From Tenodera sinensis (taxonomy: Eukaryota > Arthropoda > Insecta > Mantodea > Mantidae), in assembly GCA_030765045.1 (NCBI GenBank), contig CM060964.1, forward strand, positions 274,265,888 through 274,329,887: DNA of 64,000 nucleotides, given 5' to 3'. Below are positions 37,638 to 48,665 of this stretch, in pieces; position 1 is the stretch's first letter, and each line of letters begins with the position of its first letter. The notes under the pieces were generated by a model that worked only from the letters and a program-made list of their open reading frames with translations, did no database searches and had not been told where the DNA came from. A program made the position numbers and the translations under genes.

Positions 37638-38849
37638 ATTTTTTTTTACTTCTAATTGTAGTAACTTCACAAGAAACAGTGGAAAGTACCAGTTAATTTA
37701 GTGAATTAATTTATGTTATTACGCCAGGACCCCTTGCACTTAATCTTTTGTCATGTTTTAGTGAAAGTTTGGCTGACAAAAGTTATTTGTCATTCCTACA
37801 GAATGCTTAATTTTCAAGCTTACATTTCTTCTCGTGTTTGTAGTTCTAAGGAGGCAATACTTTCACTCATGTTTGTTTTAGTCCGGGAATCCCATGGAAG
37901 AGGCGTTCACACATGAGCTTTTACTTTCAAATGTTATTTTCAGCTGACTCCTGGAATTGCATTACTGGTGAACATGCGACTTCATTAGGAGATAATAAGC
38001 TTGTATGTTATACATACAATTGGATAAAATATGCAGTATTTTTTATTCTGCTTTTTATAATGATATACGCTTGAAAGGCGGAAAAAGCTTTCTCTCTAAA
38101 GTCAAAAAAGAGGAATGGTGTAGATTATATAGCTATAACGGTTTGCACTGAGAATAATAATGTACATGGAAGGGTATACGAAATTCTGCAGACCAGTGTC
38201 GCTCACTCTGGGTGTTGAAAAGTGGCTAAACGTGAATTATAGAAAGGCCAGAAATGGCTATGGAGCAGAGTATAAATAGTCATTATATGGGTGCATTACT
38301 TACTTTGATACCTTCCTGTCTCCACTTCTCTTCGCAGACACCAAACTGTGGAACTTTGGAAAGATATTGCGACTTACATTTTTTATCTCATAGATCCATT
38401 TAATATATATAAAACAGCGGTTTAAGGGACAGAACGTACTCCTCGCTAAAGTACACCTCAAAAACATACGACTCGTTTATTGAGAGCGAATTCCGGTTTC
38501 CAGCCGATTTTACACACTTTTTATTAGAGTATACATAGAAACGCAATTCAATAAACGCCTTTGAAAAAACGGACCTGTCATATGAGTACATTAACAACAT
38601 CAGGTAAAAATAAAATGGTGGATTCTTGTACTTAGAGCCGGGTTGGCTGCAAAAAGATGACACACTCCTTATCCACCATGGACCCGTACAGTCAAAACAC
38701 ACAAACGGCTTATTTAAATTTTGGCATAAACTACGTCTCGTACTGCTCAAATAACATGAATAATAGCTTTTGCCATTTAAGTAATAATATTAAAACGCCC
38801 AGCAAATGTTTAAAACTGTCTTAAAGGGCTAAATGACGTTCGAAAAGTC
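37638..38849. other. Intergenic, no gene recognised
   Basis: A 116-codon minus-strand frame at 38400-38750 has no recognisable domain. No mobile element seen. Confidence 0.45.
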
Positions 38850-39000
38850 GCGAGGTGGCGATTGCATTGCACCTGGCGTACTAACTCTAGGGTTGGAACT
38901 CGACGTGTGATTTCAGTCAAGCCTCCAAATAGCTGAATAGAATTATGACCTATTCTGTGCGCTAACTCCCGCGACATGGGTTCGCGTCTCGGCATTGTAC
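38850..39000 (+). mobile_element. Possible tRNA-like SINE relic
   Basis: GCGCTAACTCCCGCGACATG followed by GGTTCGCGTCTCGGCA resembles a Pol III B box and its flanks. GC content is higher than the neighbours. The A box is not clear, so this is a tentative call. Confidence 0.35.
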
Positions 39001-39414
39001 AATTCTTTTTCTGTTTGTCAAAACTTGGAAACCGAATTCACAATAATCTAATTTTTGAAGTCTCTGAGGGTTTAGTATATCATTTAAAAAGTTTTTGGTT
39101 GTCTGCATTTGTAATAGAATAAGTAGAATGACTTCTGCCCCGTTGGATTGGCATGATGTAGTGTCTTACTATGGATGCCGACTCTCCATTCTCCACGTGT
39201 ATGTGCCATTCCTTCACAATGTAATTCGACTGACAAGTATATTGATATGCCTTTGATCTACGGAGAAGCAACAGCCAAAGTGCAAGCAGCTCAAAATCTA
39301 TACCGGGAGAGATGTGCTCATATGTAAGAATACCATAAAGTAGAAGTAAAGAATTACGAATTTAAATAGTAACAGCTTTACACATAATAATTGTTCAACT
39401 AGCGTGGTTTGTAA

Positions 39415-39515
39415 ATATTACTAGGTAAAACGATCAGTACATGCAGGGCATTCGAACCACCTTTACAAAACATGTATTACAATCGTGCGCTCGTTCCAAC
39501 TGAGCTACCTAGTAA
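39415..39515 (-). mobile_element. tRNA-like sequence: SINE head or tRNA pseudogene
   Basis: Minus strand: GTTACTAGGTAGCTCAGTTG (A box TAGCTCAGTTGG, with D-stem GCTC/GAGC) and B box GGTTCGAATGCCC. The anticodon loop could read TTGTAAT (anticodon GTA), but the anticodon and T stems have mismatches, so a functional tRNA is unlikely. The ctaggta motif recurs inverted at both ends. Confidence 0.65.
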
Positions 39516-39640
39516 CTTCAGATATAACCAAACACAAATACATTCATGTAGAATACTTGGGTGGAACCTAGCATAGGGGCGATGTTTTCATGTTAGAGTA
39601 TAAAATACGGATTGCATAAAACTGGAAAATAAGGGGCGGC

Positions 39641-39722
39641 TGACTCACCTGACATATAGGTGAGTCACCTTGATCAGTTTGCCGTCCCGTACAACATACT
39701 AAGTGTTGTCGGTGTTTTTTTT
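39641..39722. mobile_element. Perfect hairpin joined to a lone transposon terminus
   Basis: 39641-39667 is a perfect 10-bp stem (tgactcacct / aggtgagtca) with a 7-base loop. Immediately after, 39668-39722 matches the terminal 55 bp of the 22880-23715 element, reversed: TTTGCCGTCCCGTACAACAT, ACTAAGTGTTGTCGGTGTTT, then a T run. No opposite terminus is found nearby, so this is a solo end, a one-sided remnant or a different non-autonomous relative. Confidence 0.65.
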
Positions 39723-39899
39723 AAATACCTCTATATGTAAATACTGAACTAAAATTAAAATGAAAAATGGAAAGGGTTGGAAATCATATTTTATAAAGTT
39801 ACTAAAACAGTCTCAATTATTTTTTAAAATGTCTGGAAGTTCTGACAGTGACTTTTCCTCGCAAACTGGTGGCTAATTGTTTCTTTAAAAAGGCTAGAT

Positions 39900-40190
39900 T
39901 TAGCAATAAACGTGCTGGTCTCGACGCTGGGTGGCATCATGTGGTTGCTGTCCTCTTATCGTGGGGGACACGCTTGTCGACACCGGACCCGGACCCTTGG
40001 TAGTTGCTCAGCGGGTCCTGGTGTCGAGATAAGGATCTCTCAACACTTATTAGGGAGGTCTCTATGACCCGTCTGTCTGCGACTCTGTGATTCCCTCACT
40101 TCATCCCTTCCTCCTGGGGGGTGTTAGCCGCAATAAATCTGTGTGGAAATCGCAGTATGCGAGGTGTCCCCCTAGGTTGTTTACCCTTTG
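39900..40190. other. GC-richer block, unidentified repeat?
   Basis: A compositional island in AT-rich surroundings: CGACGCTGGGTGGCATCATG, GGGGGACACGCTTGTCGACA, CCGGACCCGGACCC, CTCCTGGGGGGTGTTAG. No protein frame is recognised. It may be a SINE or MITE of a family not otherwise present here. Confidence 0.35.
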
Positions 40191-40904
40191 TCATTACCTT
40201 TTAGGCATAAAACGCTAATTTAGCATCATTGCTGCAGGCAGTTGGATACGTACTATGAGTTTTAAACTTCAAATTCGTTGCTTTCTTTGTGTATACTTTG
40301 GCACGTTTAAAGAGCTTTCAAGGAGTTGATAACATGATATATGGTAAACGGTATTAATGGTAAATTATGAGTCGATTTCTGATCGTTTGGTTTTTACAAC
40401 ACGGTGTTATTTTACGCATTATTATACAGAAATGAAAATCTCACCAAACTATTTCACATACAACTACGTCATCCAAAATGTAACAGGTTTCATATGAATA
40501 TGTTAGATATATTAGAGCAACGGAACAATCAATCACGTTTGGCTATCCCTTCCTTTCTATCGATTACTTTATGAAAGTACCAACCTCCTTTCTTCAACTC
40601 TAATCAGACTGAAGAATCTCTTTTGTAGTTAACTTTAAATGGTCACCGCACAAAATTAGCACACCACTGCATATAGGTCTATCAAAACAATTTATCTTCT
40701 TATTTTACAATTTAGCTTCTCTTACTTTTGAGGTTATTGATATTTCATTTAGCCTCATTAACTTCTGCGGTCAAATCAGGGGCTTTGTAAACAATTGTGT
40801 TAGTACTCACTGACTGTAGGCTTTTAACTATTTTTAGTGTTTTTCATTGGAAAACACACTTATATTTACACCGAGTTCTCACGTTCATACTTGCAGATCT
40901 TACA

Positions 40905-41000
40905 GAAGATACGGGAAGTTCCTAATTAAAAAGATAAACTCCCTGCCCCAGCCGGGAATCGAACCTCTGAGCTGACCACTCAAGTACAGAGGGGGTTGTT
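40905..41000 (-). mobile_element. tRNA-derived SINE relic
   Basis: Minus strand: CCCTCTGTACTTGAGTGGTC, AGCTCAGAGGTTCGATTCCC (B box), GGCTGGGGCAGGGAGTTTAT, then CTTTTTAATTAGGAACTTCC. It is the most complete member of the group that includes 10030-10085 and 17193-17275. Confidence 0.8.
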
Positions 41001-41679
41001 AGGTAGTATACTCTCATTTGTTGGCATTATCTCTTTGTCGTATGATAGCTGCTTGTTTTCACAGAACTTCTCTGTGAAATTATTGCAGACAGTAGGTGAT
41101 ATTTATGGATACCTCATTGTATTGCTGTATTCGACAATAAAATACCTATAATTTATAATATAATTAACCATTATTTATTCCTGGAAGAGCCTTAATGCAT
41201 GCAACATGATTTAAACTTCAATTCTGTTTCAATAAGCAAGTTATATTCAACAAACTTATGTCTAAGAAAGCACATAATGTTTTCGAGTCTTTAATTTCAA
41301 CAGTAAGTTAAGAAAACAAGTCTTTATTTAACACAGCATAAAACCCACATATTTTGAAGCAATTATAATTATGCATTCAAGGTTGATTTTAAGCAATGCT
41401 TAGGTAATACACTTTTCATTCGAAACAATTAGGTGCTTACATTTGCAAATATTGTGTGTTTTGACATGTTACGAAGTTTTGGAACTAGATTTTGTAGAAG
41501 ATAATTCCCTTCTGATTAAGCCCTAAATCAGCTACCTATAGAATACCTATGAGGGAAATGTTGAAATTCCATTAATGCTAGAGGCTTTAAATTTATACAA
41601 GGAACGTTAAAATGAAGGCAGAGAATACTCCATATGTTACTCATTTAGCTCTAACGATTTAGGAGTTATGAGAAAGTGG

Positions 41680-41680
<1 letters not shown>
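41001..41680. other. Intergenic, no gene recognised
   Basis: AT-rich, with no recognised feature. Confidence 0.55.

Positions 41681-41748
<68 letters not shown>
41681..41748. repeat. Uninterrupted T run of 68
   Basis: Sixty-eight consecutive T residues, unusually long for a homopolymer and prone to length error in sequencing. It could be the A-tail of a minus-strand retroelement, but the adjacent right-hand sequence shows no recognisable LINE or SINE body. Confidence 0.95.
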
Positions 41749-41750
<2 letters not shown>

Positions 41751-42924
41751 GTCGCTTAAAAATTTAAAAACAAAAATATACTTTTTGGCCTCATGCTTAC
41801 GTGCTAGATTTACAACCACGAACGGTTTTTAAAACAATCCAGAATGTTCGTCTTTCTATCTCTCTTTCTCCTTCTGTTTTGACCTTTTTGAAACTGATCC
41901 TAATGCTTTTGGCGCGTAATTGTTTGCAAAATCTATATGAACATTTTAAAATTACGAACTTCACATACTCAATAAAAATAAAACCGTTGGCAGTTTTTAT
42001 ACATTGTACATACATATATGAAATTGTATATTAATTTTCATTAGTGTAATACAAAAAGTGCTATGCCCAGGGCATTTTATAGCAAAGGTCCAGCACAGTT
42101 ATGGAAGACAGTAACTTCACATTAAAGACCACCACTTGGTAAGGGCAGTAAACGAGGTACTTGAAGCCAAATATGCCCTTTTACAATTTATAAATGCTTC
42201 ACGTCTTTTGTGCTAATATAATTATAAAGCTGATTTCTTCGTTAAATTTCTCAAAAATTCACTATGGATAGCCTTGAGTGCATACTAAGTTATTAAAACA
42301 TCAATAAATTGAAATACGACTGGAGCCCATGTTATGAAGGTTTGTTTAAATGTGTCTTACCTTAAAATCTACTATTCACATGACTGATACTGGATCTTAC
42401 GTGAAAGCAAATGAAAACAAAACAGCTTTAATATAGCACTAACGTACAATGTTTAAGCCAATCGTGTGTTGTATTTAGAATATAATTTTACGCGTATAGA
42501 AAGATTTAATTTCAGATTATACTACATTAAACCTATTTTGTTGTATTTAGCAGCTATTGCGGCGAAAACATTTTTCAAAAAAAAGAAAGAAAAAGAAAGG
42601 AAAACGCTGTGGGAGAAGAAGAAAGGATATATCACCAGCAAGCCGTGTTCAAAGCGGTTCATTTTGCCTGTGCAGTCGAGCGTGATTTTCGAAAGGAAAT
42701 ACTGTCTGAGTACTTTATACTCCCAATAACAAGCTTGTGTTTTTACCTGTCGCGAGCTTCGTGATTGAAAAGCTTGGAAACAAAAGAAAACCGTTGTCAA
42801 TTCAACGTTTCGGACTCTGCACTTTGCTATGGATCTTTCTAGTTGTTTTTAACATGTGGCGTAATGGTTTGGGGAAACGTAAAACTGATTTTTGCTTTCT
42901 CAAGCACTTACATACATTGCAGGT
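41749..42924. other. Intergenic, no gene recognised
   Basis: About 1.2 kb of AT-rich sequence. Open frames at 42466-42729 (+) and 42522-42800 (-) are mutual shadows with no domain. Confidence 0.5.
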
Positions 42925-43050
42925 GGAGAAGGTATTCCATTTTATTAAAAAATTCAATTCGAGATTTCACCGAAAATACATATTTTGAGGCACCTTGAAT
43001 CCAAATATACAATTGTTAGAAAAAGGTCGGTGCCGCGCATGCGTGCATGC

Positions 43051-43113
<63 letters not shown>

Positions 43114-43120
43114 CGCGTTT
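42925..43120 (+). repeat. Family A dispersed repeat, 5' fragment ending in (GT)n(CG)n
   Basis: Matches GTATTCCATTTTATTAAAAA, TTCGAGATTTCACCGAAAAT, ACATATTTTGAGGC, CTTGAATCCAAATATACAAT, TTAGAAAAAGGTCGGTG, then a GT tract switching to CG at 43053-43117. Family similarity stops just after the tract. Confidence 0.8.
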
Positions 43121-43223
43121 CTGTTGTTCCGGGCAAAAACAAAATATGGTAAAATACTAAACATGTTTAATTACAAAAAGGGTGTTTAGAATATGACAAT
43201 ATTAAATAAAACTATATATCTAC

Positions 43224-43314
43224 CCGCCCGCCCGCCCGCCTGGCTGCCTATCTGTCTATCCATCCATCCATCCATCCATCCATCCATCCATCCATCCGTC
43301 CGTCCGTCCGTCTA
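43224..43314. repeat. (CCCG)n (CATC)n (CGTC)n tetranucleotide tract
   Basis: Successive CCCG, CTAT/CATC and CGTC blocks, a compound tetranucleotide array evolving by single-base changes of the unit. Confidence 0.93.
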
Positions 43315-43518
43315 CTAATCTATCTACATAAATGGTAAATGGCTTGAATCTCTTAGGAGGTGATGATGCCATGTGCAGATACGAATGAAAAAAAAATTAT
43401 ACCGTTTTTTCCTCAGTGAGGGGTTTTAAAACAAAAACAAAAAGAAAGTTTTGTTGACCTTATAGTGACCTTATAGTTCACATTCGGAATGATTCAGTAG
43501 TACGCGATAGAACAATAA

Positions 43519-43655
43519 GGGTGCTTAAAAACGACAGCTCCATGTCAGTAGATTTACTGGCATGCGAAAGAACTCCTGCGGGACAAAATTCCGGAACACT
43601 GGCGACGCTGATGTGATCCTGGCAATTGACAGCGTCGTTAAACAACAAAATAATT
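43519..43655 (+). mobile_element. SINE (AACTCCTGCGGGAC family), 5'-truncated
   Basis: GTGCTTAAAAACGACAGCTC, GAAAGAACTCCTGCGGGACA, AAATTCCGG, CTGGCGACGCTGATGTGATC, GACAGCGTCGTTAAAC, then an A/T-rich tail. It aligns with the minus-strand SINE at 8971-9172 from the post-B-box region to the tail. The tRNA-like head is missing. Confidence 0.82.
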
Positions 43656-44059
43656 TTAACTTTTTTCTACACATTTTGTATGTTCACTGTTTCCTCAGGC
43701 GCCTCATTTGGCCACAATTGCGTAATTTTTTTTTTATCTAGAAACCATAATACAGTCAGGAACAGCAGACAGCCGCTAGGTATTTGGTATAAAGAGCATT
43801 ATAAGTATTTTACATGTTTATTTAATTTTTATTATTCAATCTATATAATAAAATTGAATGGCTCAATGTGTTATTAAGCGCAAAACTCGAGAACGTTTGG
43901 AGCAATTTGGCTAATCTCCCCCCCCCCCCACCCCCCTCAAACATTCGTTGATGTCCAAGGAAGGTTCTTATGAAGATAAAAATTGGAAAAATTGCACGGA
44001 AAAACGTAAATAGCACATTTTTTCCCCATTCGAACCGAGGAAAATGGTTGTATGTATAT

Positions 44060-45660
44060 AACCGTTAATTTCCTAAGCACTTGACCCATCACTGCAAAAT
44101 TCGGCATGTATATGTATTTTTTCACAGAGAAGATTTTTATGCTATCCATTTTACTATAAACGTAACATTCACACGTTTTTCTCTACTCCCTTTTGTTTTA
44201 TGTGAGATATTTCACATATCCTACTCTACTCTACCTTCAACACACAATTCATACAATTTTCTATGATTGTAACAGAAATGCAACATATTACTTTCACACA
44301 ATTCTCTCTCCACACGTTTCTCTTACATAACACATCCACATCTTCTCTACTCGCTCTTCAACATACAATTCATGCAATCTATACCTACATATAATATGGA
44401 TGTTGACATGTATGAAGTAGTGAGTGAGTGAGTGAGTGAGTGAGTGAGTGAGTGAGTGAGTGAGTGAGTGAGTGAGTGAGTGAGTGAGTGAGTGAGTGAG
44501 TGAGTGAGTGAGTGAGTGAGTGAGTGAGTGAGTGAGTGAGTGAGTGAGTGAGTGAGTGAGTGAGTGAGTGAGTGAGTGAGTGAGTGAGTGAGTGAGTGAG
44601 TGAGTGAGTGAGTGAGTGAGTGAGTGAGTGAGTGAGTGAGTGAGTAAGTGACTGAGTGAGTGAGTGTGTCGGGTTTAAGGGCCCGTCGACAACTTGGTCA
44701 TTAGGGCCCAGTATGAAGTTGATAAACTCCAACAGGTTGACCAATCACATGAAAATTGACACATCTACGCGTTTTTACTACGGTTTTTATGCTATTCATG
44801 TTACTAGACAACATATTACATTCACATAGCTTTTACTACTCACTTTTCTTTTACGTAACGCATTCAGATATATTTTTCTCTGCTTGCCCATTAATATAAA
44901 ATTCATACATTTTTCTATAATTGAAATAGAAATGTAACGTTTTACAGTCACGCGGTTTTCTCTACTCACTTTTATGAAACACCATCACATTTCTTTCTTT
45001 ACACGTCCTTCAATATAGAATTCATACTTTTCTATGATTGAAATAGAAATGCAACGTATTACATTCAAACGGGTTTTTGTACTCACGTTTCTTTTACGTA
45101 ACACATTCACATGTTTTTCTCTACTGCCTCTCCAACATGCAATTAAATAGATTTTGGTATGTATGAAGTTGATAAACTCAACACCGATTGACCGATAACC
45201 ATGAAAACTGGCACATTTGAGTGGTTTTTCATGGAGGCTTTTATGTGATCAATTTTACTATGCAACGTATAACATTCGCATGGTTTTTCCTATAGCTTTT
45301 CTTTTACGTAACACATTTACATATCCTTCTCTACTCTCCCTTCAACATAATTCTCATCCACTTTTCTATGATAGAAATAGAAATGCAACGTATTACATTC
45401 ACACGGTTTTCTCCACTCACTTTTGTTTTACCAAACAAAATCATATTTCTTTTTCTACTCGCCCTTCAACATAGAATTTTCTGTGACTAAAGTAGAAATG
45501 TAACGTATTACATTCACACGGTTTTGCCTACACGCTTTTCTTTTAAGAAATTCAATCACACCTCTTTCTCTACTCCCTCTTCTATAAACAATTCATGCAA
45601 TTTTCTATATGTTTGAAATTAAAAAGCAACGTCTTGCATTCACACGGCTTTGCCTACTTG
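44060..45660 (+). repeat. Satellite-like array: about 120-bp monomers in higher-order units
   Basis: A phrase of the type GCAACGTATTACATTCACAC recurs at about 44161, 44280, 44809, 44934, 45051, 45262, 45385, 45500 and 45626. Each is followed by TTTTCT-CTACTC, TTTTACGTAACACATTCACA, CCTTCAACAT and ATTTTCTATGATTGAAATAG-like blocks. Spacing within groups alternates near 115-126 bp. A separate header of about 95 bp (TATGAAGTTGATAAACTC, ATTGACC, ATGAAAA, TTTTATG) precedes three groups, giving higher-order units starting near 44065, 44711 and 45173. A retroelement interrupts it at 44419-44710. No coding potential. Confidence 0.85.
44419..44710 (-). mobile_element. ACTC-tailed retroelement with (ACTC)n tail of about 250 bp and TSD
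   Basis: Flanked by gtatgaagt (44410-44418 and 44711-44719), a perfect 9-bp duplication. The minus-strand order is GGGCCCTAATGACCAAGTTG, TCGACGGGCCCTTAAACCCG, ACACACTCACTCAGTCACT, then about 57 ACTC repeats. The body is only about 45 bp; most of the insertion is tail. The Ser-Leu-Thr-His frame is an artefact. Confidence 0.92.
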
Positions 45661-45932
45661 ATTTTCTTCCTGTGGTATTTGCGGCTGTTCAACAGTGCTT
45701 TTGCAGTGTTTTTGTGATGCTTTTTATTTATATATTTTGTTTATTTTGTGTTCTTTATAGTAACCAACCTAGGACTAAAAGCTCTAGAGATAAAAGTGCC
45801 AAACCACGGACAACGCTGGGTATTTCGGTTAGTGTTTAAATACTTTCTTTAGGCCTAAGACAAGATAAACCAAACAGGGCATATAAATAATTGTGTTTCT
45901 GTAACAATGCATTCTACCTTCTTGTGTTACTA

Positions 45933-46282
45933 CAGTAAAACTCCAAATATCCGAACTCCAACTATTCGAAGGGGAAAGGAATTGTATACCTAAAATTACT
46001 GTATTAAACCAAACGAGTTGATATTATTCCACAGTTATTACAATACATAGTTATAAGTACTGTGGATTTCTTTAGCTCTAGAATCATATGATACTTTACG
46101 TAAGTACAGTGCCGTACAAAAAGTAAACATTGCTTTGTATTCATTAAATTAATATTACAGTATGCACAAATTGGTTGTTTTTAAGCAATGACATTTTATC
46201 GTGATTTTTTCCAACCATCCGGATTTCTGATTATCCAGATCTGGTTCAGTCCCAATTAATCCGGATAGTTGGAGTTCTTCAG
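45933..46282. mobile_element. Pogo/Tigger-like MITE
   Basis: The left end CAGTAAAACTCCAAATATCC follows a TA (45931-45932). The right end, reverse-complemented, reads CTGAAGAACTCCAACTATCC, then GGATTAATTGGG, next to TT at 46283-46284. The left side also has CCGAACTCCAACTATTCGAA internally. CAGT...ACTCC..ATATCCG termini are characteristic of pogo/Tigger elements. It is 350 bp, with no coding sequence. Confidence 0.75.
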
Positions 46283-46974
46283 TTCATTCAAAACTAGACA
46301 AATGCACTTCAGGTTTAGCTTCTTTCATTAAATAAAAGTACAGGGCTGTATTGGCAACTAAATACGGCTAGGGACTTTATTACCGTTCCCATAATACAGT
46401 AAAATATTAGCGGCGCATCCGAAAAGGGAATGTGCATTCTAATTCGCAGCAGCCCTGACTTTTTCGATCTAGTATTATTTTCTCACTACCTTGCAATGGA
46501 ACATATGTTTTTGACAAACTTTTCAGCCTTCAAAGCGATTTTCTATATGTATGGAGGATTTCTAAGTAAACATATCCGTTTCCCTACATTATTTATTTAG
46601 TTATCTACTTACGAAACTTTGTAACCCTCTTTACGAAAGAGGAGAGATTGGTTTACCCCCTTCCACTATACACACACTAACACTCGAACGTGCATTGTGT
46701 TGGCTACATGTACACACGTTGAGTTTGATTTACGAAAGCACTTTGAAATCGTATGCGATAAACATCTGTGCATTAGTGACTTCTTTGGTACTGCTTACGT
46801 TAAAGAAGTGTATCAATATTTGGCGACAAAGTCGAAGGACATAGCCTTAGAAGATACACCAAGTGATCGTCACGTAACGTATTGTGACACACACTTTTAA
46901 TATAGTTCAATTTGGAGAAACTCTGTTCGCAAATATATATACAGCTATGCTCACTCTTTTACACACTATTCTTG
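46283..46974. other. Intergenic, no gene recognised
   Basis: A 67-codon frame at 46697-46900 (+) has two Cys and three His but no recognisable finger. No other signal. Confidence 0.45.
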
Positions 46975-47420
46975 CAAATGCTTATTTTAATCAATGCAAG
47001 TACTACATTTTAATCGACATAAGCATTTTCAGAAATTATTTTATTGCTAATTTTCTTGTAGGTGCAAGGGGAATGTCGGAATACAATAGGCTTTAAGCGA
47101 TAGTGAAATGTTTTAAGAGGTGGCCGCTATGCGATGCCTTTGAAATTTCGTTGTGTTTGCAAGGCCTAGAGATAAAAAACAAACGAATAACATATTCCTA
47201 TTTGAGAAACGTATAAGTATTGGCAAATTCAAACAAATAATAAAGAATATCTCAGAAATAGTTCACTCAAAAGAAAAAAGTATTTGAAATAAATTGTGTG
47301 TTTTAACGAGATTCACATTTTTTTACTTAGCAACCTTTTGTCTGTCTCTTACTGTAAACCATTTACACAAAAATCATTTAGAATGAATAGGTCTTCTAAG
47401 AATATTCCGAGAAAATTCAA
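46975..47420 (-). repeat. Family A dispersed repeat, 3' part, reverse orientation
   Basis: Left to right it reads the reverse of the family's 3' half: TTTTCTTGTAGGTGCAAGGG, CAATAGGCTTTAAGCGATAG, TATTTGAGAAACGTATAAGT, GTTCACTC, GTGTGTTTTAACGAGATTCA, CTTACTGTAAACCATTTACA. It ends near 47420, where unrelated sequence begins. Confidence 0.75.
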
Positions 47421-48449
47421 GGTATGACTAAGAAACTGCCATGGAATCGCCTGTTTGTGTGTCACTGGATACTGACAGCTTGTGAGTCTAATAGCCACAG
47501 GCATGGTTCACCTGTGACTGAAGGACATAACCGTCTCCAAAGAGACAAGGTTGGACATCACTGTTGTAACCTCTGCTATGCCACTTGCTATCATCAGTTA
47601 AGTGTTCAAAAGTGTTTATCTAAAAAAAGTAGTATGTAATTTTTTTACATAGATATCTACATATTATTGTATTCACATAAAAACATAGAACGTCAAGTGG
47701 AGCGCAATATGCGAAATATGACCGAACTGCCGTTTTACAGACTCACTTTTCATCCAGCATTGGGAATGGACTAATTTTGGAAGCGAGCATATTTGATAGA
47801 AGGCCTTGCTGTGCAAAATTATCTGCTATGTGTATTTCCTGATGGGCTACCAAGCGTTACATATGGGTTCATTATCTGCCCCCCCCCCCCCCCCCCCCAG
47901 CCGTCTATCTCTCTTTCACGCAGCATTAAGCTCTGAAGCCTGCCACTTTTTACATCCCGCTGAGATCTGAGAGGGATATGTACCTAGAGGAAGCGAAGCA
48001 CATTTCAAATCTCTACATCAAAGTCCATTAGCAGATTTCAACTCTTTTGCAACAGAAATGGTAGCTACTAAAAGCGGATACACTTTCATCAAGATGGTAT
48101 TCCCAGTTCATGTATTTGTTTTGGACACATTTCGCACAAAGTAACAACTTAACAAATATTTATATTAGCAAATACAACTAAGCGGATCTTAAAAGTCCTA
48201 TGCCTCAAATGTTAAATATTCTGAATGTACAACATTATTTCTGAAACAATTTAAGACATCAGACTGAAACTGAAATTTTTACAGAGTGTCATGTCTTCCT
48301 GTAGTAAATTTGCTTATTAAGGATACGGTTATTTTCTTACTCGTAATTATACGTCACTTTAATTAAAACTTATTATTAATCCTTTTTAAAAGATAAACAA
48401 CCATATTATTAACACTAAAGAAGATCTACTTCAGCACTTAGAGGTTGTT
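47421..48449. other. Unrecognised segment between two family A pieces
   Basis: About 1 kb separating the two reverse-oriented pieces of one apparent family A copy, so possibly an insertion. It contains a 20-base C run (47879-47898) and a 71-codon frame (47424-47639) with no domain. No termini or target duplication were identified. Confidence 0.4.
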
Positions 48450-48665
48450 TTCATCATCCTCAATTTTTAATTTAGTTTGGTATTCAACCGAATGTTTGTT
48501 TCTGAGCTATGCTGTTCACAGGCACACAGACGCTTTACTAAAAACTTATTTTTTATTCAGGGGATATCAAAACCTGTATTTTCGGGAAGTCTTGGTGTCG
48601 AAATTTTGGATGAAATATAATACTTCCTTTACTTACTATAGGTAAGCAGTAGAGTAAATAAAAAT
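48450..48665 (-). repeat. Family A dispersed repeat, 5' part, reverse orientation
   Basis: Reverse of the family's 5' end: CATCCTCAA, TTTAGTTTGGTATTCAACCG, GAGCTATGCTGTTCACA, ATTCAGGGGATATCAAAACC, AAATATAATACTTCCTTTAC, GTAGAGTAAATAAAAATG. The dinucleotide tract is reduced to CAGGCACACAGAC. It is the likely continuation of 46975-47420. Confidence 0.75.

Noticed and set aside
39415..39515. Functional tRNA gene (anticodon GTA)
   Set aside because: The A and B boxes and D stem are good, but the anticodon and T stems carry mismatches and the acceptor stem is not convincing. It fits a SINE head or pseudogene better.
41681..41748. Poly-T run as the A-tail of a minus-strand LINE
   Set aside because: No LINE or SINE body is recognisable to its left and no target duplication was found, so the origin is left open.
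43224..43314. CRISPR-like spaced repeats
   Set aside because: The repeats are contiguous tetranucleotides without spacers, and the sequence is clearly eukaryotic.
44385..44744. Ser-Leu-Thr-His repeat protein
   Set aside because: It is the translation of the (ACTC)n tail of a retroelement with a 9-bp target duplication.
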